Shown: in pieces, positions 35,721 to 44,944 of the stretch
How the letters are laid out: each line of letters opens with the position of its first letter
How positions within the stretch are numbered: the first letter of the stretch is position 1
Assembly: GCA_036674765.1 (NCBI GenBank)
Contig: JARVKI010000006.1
Location: 62,001 to 126,000 of the forward strand
Source: Seiridium cupressi
Lineage: Eukaryota > Ascomycota > Sordariomycetes > Amphisphaeriales > Sporocadaceae
Reading direction: 5' to 3'
Length of the DNA: 64,000 nucleotides
Notes under the pieces: model-generated
Databases searched by the model: none
What the model saw: only the letters and a program-made list of their open reading frames with translations
What the model was told of the DNA's origin: nothing
Position numbers and translations under genes: made by a program

Positions 35721-36726
35721 AAGTTGGTCAAGCGACGTGTGCCACTTTGTCGAAAACCGTGCTGGTACGTGGGATCTTTCTACTTCTGCTTGAGCTTTCG
35801 AACTGTCACACGGCGCTTAGAGACATGATCCTGGATGCCCTTTTAGGGAATGTGGTTCTCTTTGCTCAAGGATCGATCCACTATAGACACCCGCATTGCT
35901 TGCACGACGGATCCAAGCAGGATGTCCGATATCCGTGTCCGGGAGTTGGCGGCGTTGGTGGAAGGCGTTGGTGGTGTATACCCCAGCCGCAGAGAACGAT
36001 TAAGGTTCGAAGGAGAATCGGCAGTCTTTGAGCAGAGGATATTCTCGCTACACTGTAACCTCACACTGCCGTTATCAAGTGCAGGCGACCAGGTTACAAC
36101 CAACGGGATTTCATCTGTATCCCGCCAACTAGGCAATAAAAATGGGACCAGAGAGCACAAAGGTCTCTCACAATTTTGCCCACAGCCTGGTCAAGACTTG
36201 TATCTCACCTGACTCTGAACAAATCGGAGTTTATCCTAATCCTTACTAACGCAGTCCCACTCTTATTGCCTGGTTTGGGCCCTGAGTGTAAGGGTAGGTG
36301 GTACTGGGTAATAACGATGGCAGTATAGGGTACCGTATGACTAAAGCTAATACTTGCTAAATGCAACTTATTGCAAAGTGCAGAGATTTCATATAGGAGC
36401 GCCCGTGGCGCGTGCGCTCCTCGTTAGCGCATCGTAGGCGCTACAGCGCCGTAGCACCATGCGAGGCCTGCTGTTACACTGAGGGGATACGCCCCACTTT
36501 TTATATTAAGTTTTATAAAGAAAAACTATAAAACTTTATTTTTTATATTTTATATTTATTTAATTTTTATTTATTATATTGATAATTTTATATATTAAAT
36601 AATATATAAAATTAAATTATATATTTAAAAATAATTTATATATATTTTAATAACTTTATAAGTAAATTAATTAATAAAATATACACTTTAAAACGCATTA
36701 AAATGTATGTTTTTGTATTTTATTAG

Positions 36727-36867
36727 TGTCACGGTCCTATATGCTGGTAATTTGGTATATTGTTGTTGCACGAAGAAGAAAGGAGAAAACTAAGTTCTAG
36801 GCTAGTGTGACGGCTTTTTGTAGGCGCCGTGCCCCTAGCGCCTTAGTGGCGTCTTGGTGCCGTGACA
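36727..36867. mobile_element. Solo LTR (141 bp) with 5-bp target duplication
   Basis: The segment begins TGTCACGG and ends CCGTGACA, an 8-bp perfect terminal inverted repeat with TG..CA ends. It is flanked by ATTAG on both sides (36722-36726 and 36868-36872). TG..CA ends and a 5-bp duplication are the hallmarks of LTR retrotransposons, and a single copy implies recombination between two LTRs. A small DNA transposon is a less likely alternative. Confidence 0.7.
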
Positions 36868-36930
36868 ATTAGCTAATTTGGTTATAAAATTATTAAGGCG
36901 TGGACGGACTGTTTTTAGTGCGTTTTCGCG

Positions 36931-36964
36931 TGCGCGACTCGGTGTCTTGCGCGACTCGGTGTAC
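36931..36964. repeat. Tandem 17-bp repeat, two copies
   Basis: TGCGCGACTCGGTGTCT is followed at once by a second copy with 15 of 17 bases the same. It lies inside the TIR element. Confidence 0.75.
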
Positions 36965-38204
36965 AGGGACGTTATTTAAGTTTTGAATTATAAACTTTTG
37001 CGCAAAAAGTGGGGCGTATACAGATAGAGTTCCTAGAATTGTAGGTAGCCTATTGTCGAAGGTTAGCAACTGCTTCACCCGCGGGTCGCTGGCTGTCAGC
37101 TGGCTGGCAGGCGGAGCCAATCAGTGAAGTTCTAGATACAAGATTCTCACCGGTCGCAACACATGCTGATCTACTCCTACCCAACTGTTCGACACCTAGT
37201 GGGGCTAGCAGCTACCGGTCAGCAAGAGGGGTGAGGGGGGTCGCGCAAGGCTATACCTACGATACGAGGCTACGCAGATTTTGAGTAAGTGCAGGCACAT
37301 TTGTAGCTGCACTTTCGTTTTTTTGCAGGCCGCCCCTTAGAAACGGCCAAATTAGAATCTTCTGGCGCTGCTTGGCAATAGATAGATACATAGGTATTTT
37401 CACTACTACGAGCTAGACAAATCTACTGCTTCTAACTGGCAAAATAGTGTCCGAAGGCTCGTCACCCCTGGGCAAGCCGCAGACACGAGGCATGCCAGTC
37501 AGTACAAGAGACGAAAAGTGCAAGAGGTTCCCGTCCAACAGGCCCTAAATTATGCCAAGTACTTCCCTACACGAAATCCATCTGGACATTGGCAATGCGT
37601 CGAGCTGCCCCCTGGCTAGCAATGTTAGTGGTTGACAAGGAAAATGGAGCCGCAAGTCTATTCAGGCAGGGGCCTTCAGAACATCCCCATTGCAACGGCG
37701 GCACCCGGGAGTGTCCCCCGCAATCCCCCCCGCAGGGTTATCTGGGACCGCTCATGTGGGGAATGCAGGAATCTTGAAGTTCGGTACGACGGTGACCAAT
37801 TGCAGCTTACAAATATCAGATCGGTACGGGACCAGCCGCAAGCTCTGTGCAGACTGCTAGTGCTAGTGCTGATGCTAGTGCAGCAGCCCTCAGGGATGAT
37901 AGAGCGTTAGTGCCACGCTACAAAAGTACAAAGGTTTGTATAACTCTACATACTTACAAAAATTGGCAGCAGAATACGGGCACGCAATATTTAGACTTAA
38001 GCTGTACTCTGTAAGTACTGCTATGATAAAGCTTCGGACACGTTAACAGTCCGAGGGGGTTTCTCACACCGTTCGGTGCTACCGTAGTAACTAGTAAACA
38101 CGCTGTCTTTCCGCCATCCTCAATCCTCGCCGAGTGGCTCTCATCTAGCAGGTGTTGTTCGCATTCTCCAAGTTCTCATTGGACGTTATCTACCTACGAT
38201 ACAC

Positions 38205-39357
38205 CTATGGTGCCACTTCCCTGGCGAAACCCTCGATAAGCTTATGCAATTCTGCCGGCCGCTCTAGCTGGATCCAGTGCCCGCAATTTTGTATGGTCTC
38301 GATGCGAAGCTGCTTCGCCCATTTTAACGTGTTTTGACTCTGCATATCTGCGCGAGTCACGTAGTCAAGGTCACTGACTACGAGCAGTGTTGGCACCTTG
38401 CAGAATCTGTCCTCTTCGGCAACGTCCTTCTCATCAGGGAGGTTGACGCCCCGCAAGGCAGCCTTGTACCAGTTCAGGGGTCCCCTATAGCCTCTTGACA
38501 GGATCCTGTCGCGCGTGGTGTACTCCTGCAGGTTGTACCATGACGGCAACGGGTCAAGCCTGCCTGATCGCACATACCGTTGCGCTGCATCGACAGGAGC
38601 AAAGTTGATTTTCCAGTCCGCAGGGTCATTGGGATATATAAGACTAAAGACCGACCCAGGCTGCTTTGTGTCAGTGAACGGCTGATTGTCGGTTGCTTGT
38701 GGAGAGACTCACATGCTCATCGCACTCCTCAATAGCTCCCTCCGTGTTGTGCCACGGCCAATATCCGCATGTCTCGTACCCAAATGCCTCTCTGGTAAGG
38801 GCGACCAGCGCATCTGTATTTACATGTCAGCACGAAAATTACTGAGCATTTTGGATTGTGTACCAATGTCCCACACTAGCCCTAGTTCGACATAGCCTAC
38901 AGAGACAAACACTGCACCGAGCAAGCGATTGGGAATGTAGGTTGTCAAACGGGACAGCAGACCGGAACCCCTGGTCACTTGAGTAAGCGGTCGACCATGG
39001 CACAGTCAGTCAAGGGGGATCAAACCAGTCGTGGGAGACGGCAATGCAGCGGGACACGCCTTCATGGTCCAGGATCTCGGCCATGTGCTGGGACATATTC
39101 TTCATGTTGTAAGCCCCAACCTCGGCAGGAGAGTCAGTGTCACCATAGCCGAGTAGATCTGGTACGATAACCCCAAATCCGGCCTTGGGAAGAGACGCAA
39201 TGTGGTGGCGCCAATCATAGCTGGAGCTTGGGTAGCCGTGCAGTAAGAGGAAAGTAGATTTATCCGGCGTGGCCGGAGCAGAGGCAACATATCCGTAAGT
39301 TGTACCATCGGACAGGGTTGCCTTCTTGGCAAGAGCTGGGAATGCGATTGAGGCCAT
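38205..39357 (-). CDS. Alpha/beta hydrolase, epoxide-hydrolase type
   Basis: Soluble hydrolase of 331 aa. Exons are 39026-39357, 38864-38970, 38713-38813 and 38205-38660 (introns 55, 50 and 52 bp). The oxyanion-hole motif HGYP is at residues 40-43. The nucleophile is Asp110 in SHDWGSG, formed across intron 1. The acid is probably Asp277 or Asp279 (VVSDLDYV), and the base is His308 in NCGHWIQLERP. An Asp nucleophile with HGxP points to an epoxide hydrolase or dehalogenase-like enzyme rather than a serine esterase. Intron 1 uses the weak donor GTTTGA. An in-frame ATG at 39384 would add 9 residues. Within this cluster it could open epoxides made by the flavin monooxygenase (inference). Confidence 0.88.
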
Positions 39358-41781
39358 CTTTGAATGAATTCGTCTCTGTCCCATGGTATCATGGCTATAT
39401 GGAGGTGTCGTGGTGTTTTCGGCTTGTCTTTTATATGTAACTACTGTCAGCCTCCACAACTCGATCCTTTGAGCACATGTTCTCCAGACCACCAGATCAA
39501 TCTGTACTACTCGATCCGGACGCGGATGCAGCCATGTTCACGAGTAATTCCGCTTTCCAGATGCTCGCGAATGATCAAAAAGCCCCCCTTGCCTCACATC
39601 ACATGCGGAAGCTTATACCAGTTCCACTTGGGGTCATAATTACTGGTGTATAAGGCGCTTATCGATGACCAACTAAGGATATTCATACTGGTGTGCCGAT
39701 GATTATGACAGGGCTGTTTCTTGTGGTCCTTATCTCAAGCATGAAACGCTGCAGTTCACTATGGGCGGGACGATCCGCCATCGTTCCGCCATCTCCGTCA
39801 AATTAAGCGAGCTCACACGAGAATTGTAAGGGTGTGGATTTAACTTGTTATTGCGCCAAGGAAGCAATCTTCCTCTGCACTCTCTACTTGTCTATTATAA
39901 TGTGACGCACAGATCAGATAGTCTGTGCATAGCAACTGTAAGGTGGTCCTCAGAGCCTGAGCTAGGCACTGACAGTGGAGCTGCGCTTGCAGGGATTACC
40001 ATCCAATCAAAACGCGTCAAGGCTACGTTAAAGTCACGTGGGATACAAAGCCCGAGAAGGCTGAGTGCGAAAGTTGAGTGAAGACATTGTACTGTGGGGG
40101 CCCCACTGTGAGTGCCTAGTTCAGGCTCTGAGGGGATAGAAACCACTGCACCACAGTGCGGGTAATAGACGTTATGTGTTTTGTACCGTATCCCATTATA
40201 TCCCCCCACAAAACCACGGTCGCCTGACCGTGACAAGATTCTTCTCACAAGAATCTTCATGACCCCTGCACGCATGCCATATATCCCCTGTTCTGCAGCA
40301 CTTCCCATTGGGCAGGGTCTTCGCTACTGTGCGTCACGATCGTCCGCCCTGCTTCACGAAGCTGGCAATCGAGCGATGATTAGTCCGCATTGAACACGTT
40401 ATACTCTTTGAAGTTATGATTATGACAAAGAACCTTGGCAAGATACGTAGGCCAAGATCCTCACCAATCAAATGGGTCGATCCGATTCCGGGCAACATGA
40501 CTCGACCCCTGCAGCAATGAACCCGATATTTCTACCGAGACATATTTAGATGTTCAATTATAAGGTTTTTCTACCTCGGCTCTTCTGCAAGATCAAATTT
40601 GATAATCTATGCATGGTCGATCCTTCTCGAAACAGTGCAAACATACTCGTCTATTTGTCTATTCCAAGCCTCAGGCCGTATTAGTGACGTACTCGATATC
40701 CCTTTGGATTGTTGCTAATAACGAAACAAAGCACAAACCGTGTGATTCGGTGTGGAGAGCATAACGTATACTCAAAACCTGTTCTTCATTGTCGTCACCG
40801 TTGTAGGATTGGCTTTGCTAAATTTAGAAACGTGTTGACTCTTTTCTTCGAAGAACAAGTGGTTTTCCACGATGCATGCGGATATAGTTGAAATTATGGC
40901 TACGCAACACTACCTGAGTTCATGCTATCTAGTGTTAAAACATCTGTCTACGACCATCAGTTATGCTTAGGGCCGGAAAAAAGACCGGTACCGAAGTCTC
41001 TCTCGAGCCGCTATACTTGGCATTTATACAATTTGGCAGCAGTATTCCAGCCGCGTTGCCACACTAGCCACATACTTAGAGGGAGAGGGACATGACTGTT
41101 CATACAGAGTTTACCGGGTGTAATACTTGCTGACTCAGCAGCGACTTGATGGTTGACACTTCTTTTTCGGAGTATGTGTTCTTGCTTGTACATTACTGTT
41201 GCAGTGCCAAGATGCCAACTGTGACAACTATATGTTTTTTGAGTCTCTGACGTGGTGTGAAGTGCCAATTCTTATTGTCTGTGTGGTGATGGTGCTCCTG
41301 CACCGAGCAATACTTGGCCTTCGCCTGTACCTACACCGAAACAACCTATAACCGTGCACTTAGTGGCTGGAGGACTTGGCGCTGCTTACTGTCACCAATG
41401 AGAGTGGGGACAATACTCGTGATAATCTAGTTATCACGCCCCGAGTTCTTTCTACCTGGAATGGGAACATGCAAAACTTCCGATCATGGATATCGAGTAT
41501 TTGGACTTTGGATTATGAAAAAAGCCTCAATTTCAATGAAAGTGTACTAATGCTCTGTACTCAAGAAACCGTTACCAAGGGCAAGGGGGCAGCACCCCAA
41601 TCTCTCTAAGCGTTCCGGATGTTGTCGGCGTTGATCATCCACCCTCGTGCTACACACTCATCGCTGTCAATTTCGAACGTTCGCTAATTCTCGACGAGAC
41701 GATCGCCGCTTGAGAACTGACTGATGTAGCTCCCACAACATTGGGTAATGAACTCGAGCGGGACACCGTCCCCTGGTGGGT
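39358..41781. other. 2.4-kb intergenic region with a foldback repeat
   Basis: No gene supported. It holds a 186-bp foldback element at 39948-40133. A 77-codon frame at 41376-41609 has no recognisable motif. Confidence 0.5.
39948..40133. repeat. Foldback element, 31-bp inverted arms
   Basis: Arm 39948-39978 (CCTCAGAGCCTGAGCTAGGC...) is the reverse complement of 40103-40133 at 29 of 31 positions, with a 124-bp spacer. It is MITE-like, but no target duplication was found. Confidence 0.75.
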
Positions 41782-43725
41782 TTAATTCTTGCGCGCGGTC
41801 ATGTATTCGCCCACGATGTTCTGATAACAATGTGGGCCATACGGACGAAATAAGTCGGCCAAAACGCCATCGTGTCGGTTGGTCTTGAGGTTGAGATCCC
41901 GCAGCAGGCAGTCTAAGTACGGTACCCAGTCGAAGAGGGCATACGGGTACCGCTCTCCGACACTGGCGTAGCGCTTGCGGGTCCAGGCGTTCCACTCGGC
42001 GATCTCGCGCACCATGTCTGGCTCGCTGGGAAGGCAGATTTCTCCCAGCAGGTAGGCGGCCGCCCACAGCGCCTGGATCTCGGCGATGGTGGGCGTTTGC
42101 GTCGTGTGGATCTGACCCAGGATGACGATGCTGCGGTCATCCAAGCCTCCATCCAGTGGCACCATCCGATTGTACAGCCGCCACCTGCGCGTCTTGACGG
42201 CTTTCGCGCGGACAGCTGAGCGTTTCCATCCGTCAAAGTCCTTGGGCCCGGCGCTCAGCAGCGGCAGCTTCTTGGCTACGACTTCATCCGCCGCCCTATC
42301 GTGGAAATGCCAGGGATCAGAAAGAATACCGCCTAAACGTTTTTCCTTAGGTGTGTCGTCGCTGGTCCCACTACTGGCGGGATCGTCATAGCGCGGAATA
42401 CCGAGCTCGTTCTTTAGTTCCGGAGAGAAGAAACTAAAGTGGTCCCCCCAGCCAGTTGCATATATCACATAGTCGGCATCGACACGGCTGCCTGACACCA
42501 GATCGACACCTGTTGAGTCCGCAGTGTCGATGCTGTCCCGAAGAATTGTAAGGTTGGCGTTACGAAGAGAACTCCAGAAGTCCTCCATTGTGATGATGCC
42601 CAGAGAGCTATCGCACCAAAATACGCTGAAGCGTAACACGTTAGAGAGAGCAAAGTGAGGAAAGAGTGTGATGATCCTACCTGTTATCTTTAATTTGCGG
42701 CTTCAAAGGTTCCGTCCGACCGGCCGCGCCACCAAAGCCAGCGGCTTTGTCAGCCTGACTGGACAAGTATCCCCAGGCGGACGTGGTGAGCCACCTTCCC
42801 AACCAGGTGCGGTGGAAAAAGGCTCCAAGAGTTGTGTCCGTTGTCATGAGTGAGGGGCTGAGATTGCTCATCAGCCGGGTGGTGCCCATGGTGATGGTGT
42901 TGTTGCCAAATATCTTGTCTGGCATGATGGGCATGGGACCTGAGCCGTCCTCCCGAATCAGCCATGTCACCTTCTTGCCTAACGAGCAGAGCAGGTAGGC
43001 GGCGTCATAGGCTGATTTTGCCGCACCCACAAGCACAAAGTGTTCCAGCTTGTTGGTGACATCTCTGAAAGTGGCAACCTCCTGAGCAAGAGTCACTACG
43101 TGTTTGACCGGAATCGAGTCATCCAGTACTGTGAAGCCGGGCGCATTGGTCTGCGTGGTCACACCAGTCGCGCATATCAGCTTGGCGGCTTCGACCCTCT
43201 GACCGTTGACATTCAGGACCCAGCCGCATCCATCAGAGCCACGCTCCACGCTGGAAACCCAGCTGCTGTAGCGTATGTGACGGTTCAAATGGTTGTCTTC
43301 GGCAAATTTCTCCAGATACCGACAGATCATATCCCCCGAGACTAGGTTATTCTCTGTCTTTCCATCCTGGGACATGGATGCAGAGGGATAGTTCTGTACC
43401 GGTAGTGTCAACTCAGCAATGGCATGCGGATGTCGCCCCTGGTAGGACATACGAAATAGCCAAATTCGACCTGAGCCACCAAGTTTGGATAGATGCGATC
43501 CCTGCACCAGGTGCCGCCTGCACTGCTGTACTTGTCGAATATCGCTATTGTGGTGTCCGGAGCCAACGTGAGAAGCGTTGAAGCTGCCTTCAATCCGTAC
43601 CATCCTGTCGAGATGATTGCATTAGTCCTATATATACCTAGCAATATAACAGTCTTTTCCAACGTACCTGCGCCGATAATAGCGACATCCAGATGGAGAG
43701 TCTCGTCGGCCAAGGCATGAGGCAT
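41782..43725 (-). CDS. Class B flavin monooxygenase of the PKS cluster
   Basis: FAD- and NADPH-dependent monooxygenase, 588 aa. Exons are 43668-43725, 43453-43604, 42681-43393 and 41782-42625 (introns 63, 59 and 55 bp). The FAD-binding motif GAGWYG is at residues 18-23 and is assembled across intron 1. The block RIYPNLVAQVEFGYF follows. An ATG-type motif is seen in LICATGV, the second nucleotide-binding site is VGAAKSAYD at 192-200, and a second ATG motif is YVIYATGWG. The Baeyer-Villiger fingerprint FxGxxxHxxxW is not present, the equivalent region being FTVLDDSIPVKH. The reaction (epoxidation, hydroxylation or oxygen insertion) is therefore open. It is divergent from the PKS gene, so co-regulation is likely. 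Confidence 0.9.
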
Positions 43726-43823
43726 GGTGAGAACTGTATGATAATTATCGGCAGCGAAAAGAAACACAAGATCAGGTGATGAATGCCTTTCACCAGAGTG
43801 GAAGCAGGAGAGATCCTTCCTCC

Positions 43824-43837
43824 GTATAATATATAAC
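43824..43837 (-). promoter_or_regulatory. TATA element of the flavin monooxygenase gene
   Basis: GTTATATATTATAC on the minus strand, about 100 bp before the ATG at 43725. Confidence 0.45.
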
Positions 43838-44211
43838 TGCATTCATCTGCCTCGTAGAATGAAGGTCATATTTATTTTGACCAGCTGTGTCTATAGATAC
43901 TACAACTACAATATAGTATGACTGGTAGACGAAGGTTTTTCCAGCTAAAGAAGGTCGGCGCTGTATGCTGTGATGCCCGATACGCGTGTTTGTATTGTCA
44001 TGTCCTCATCGGATATTGAAACGTGAAAATCTCCCTTTTCAGCCTTTTGATAGGGTGTCGGGATAACTAGACGATAATTGAGTGTGATCGCGCGGCAGCT
44101 GAGTGAGATTCGATGTGGGGGTATGGGGAAGGCCTGCAATGTTCTTTGGCGGTTGCTCTCGTGTAGGTTGCCGTTTCAGGCAAAAAGCACTGGTGTAGGC
44201 CGGACTCATCC

Positions 44212-44238
44212 ATGCCAACCATGCCAACTATGCCAACT
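44212..44238. repeat. Three tandem copies of ATGCCAAC(C/T)
   Basis: Three head-to-tail 9-bp units in the PKS/monooxygenase divergent promoter, followed 7 bp later by TTATATAGT. They could be a cluster of binding sites for a regulator; this is only suggested by position. Confidence 0.6.
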
Positions 44239-44944
44239 CGCCCATCTTTATATAGTCTGGCGTGCACAAATGCCATGGACCTCACCTGCATGATACTGCA
44301 AATGTTCGCCACTGAAACCATATTAGAGTTTTGGCTTCAGTCTGCATGGCCCACTACAAACTGCAACCTAACCGCCCAGGATGACAAACTTGTCTTGTGG
44401 GATCATATGTTCCTGGGTCATCAAATGGCTCATTCATCTGCGGTAACTTACTTCCCAAAACAGCATCTTACTGTCGATCTTTCACGATATTGGCAGACAC
44501 AATTGAAACAGGGACATTGACGGGTTCGGAATTAAACAAGACTACCAGCAGTGACGCGTGTAGTAGCATCCTTTCAGTTCACCACCAAGGCTGAATGGAG
44601 TCAATGGAGACACATGCATACCACTTCCTAGGAACTGGAAACACGGAGAGGTTTGGTGCAAGATACGGTGGTGCCAACGTTTAATAGAAAGGCTAGAGGC
44701 ATGTATAAGAAGGGATATTACGTCCTCAATCGAATGCCACGCAATTTTTTGCGATCCATATAGACCCCAATCAACAATCTCATAAAGAAAAGGCACAGCC
44801 ACCTCCAGGGTTCCATGCCGGTACGAACTTTGTAGTCCGGCTCTTGAAGACAGCACCCTTACCCATAGTTTACGATACTTGTTCAAGACGTTCCCAGCTC
44901 ACGACCCAGAAAATCCATCCTTCTCTACCTTTAAATGCTACAAG

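Larger units (their letters stand above)
36488..37018. mobile_element. Non-autonomous TIR element with TA target sites (MITE-like)
   Basis: Perfect 13-bp terminal inverted repeats, CGCCCCACTTTTT at 36490-36502 and its complement at 37004-37016, are flanked on both sides by TA. This fits a Tc1/mariner-type element. There is no transposase frame. The interior is 7% GC on the left and is interrupted by a solo LTR. The family assignment rests on TIR and TA only. Confidence 0.65.
35721..38204. other. Intergenic transposon island inside the cluster
   Basis: No gene supported over 2.5 kb. It contains GC-rich hairpins (36396-36450), a TIR element (36488-37018), a very AT-rich block, a solo LTR and a short tandem repeat, each listed separately. 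Confidence 0.6.
43726..44944. other. Divergent promoter region, flavin monooxygenase / PKS
   Basis: 1.2 kb between two divergent cluster genes. It carries a TATA element for the monooxygenase (43824-43837) and three tandem 9-bp repeats (44212-44238). No gene seen. Confidence 0.55.

Noticed and set aside
35546..35731. Alternative first exon of the regulator reading through 35554 in the frame ending NWYTTG
   Set aside because: That frame has no ATG and meets an upstream stop; the micro-exon model has an ATG and the basic region typical of zinc-cluster proteins.
41376..41609. 77-codon open frame with a Trp-rich segment, possible gag remnant
   Set aside because: Resemblance to retroelement gag is too weak, and no flanking LTR or polymerase piece was found.
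41782..43725. Calling the flavin enzyme a Baeyer-Villiger monooxygenase
   Set aside because: The FxGxxxHxxxW fingerprint is not present; only the general class B features are supported.
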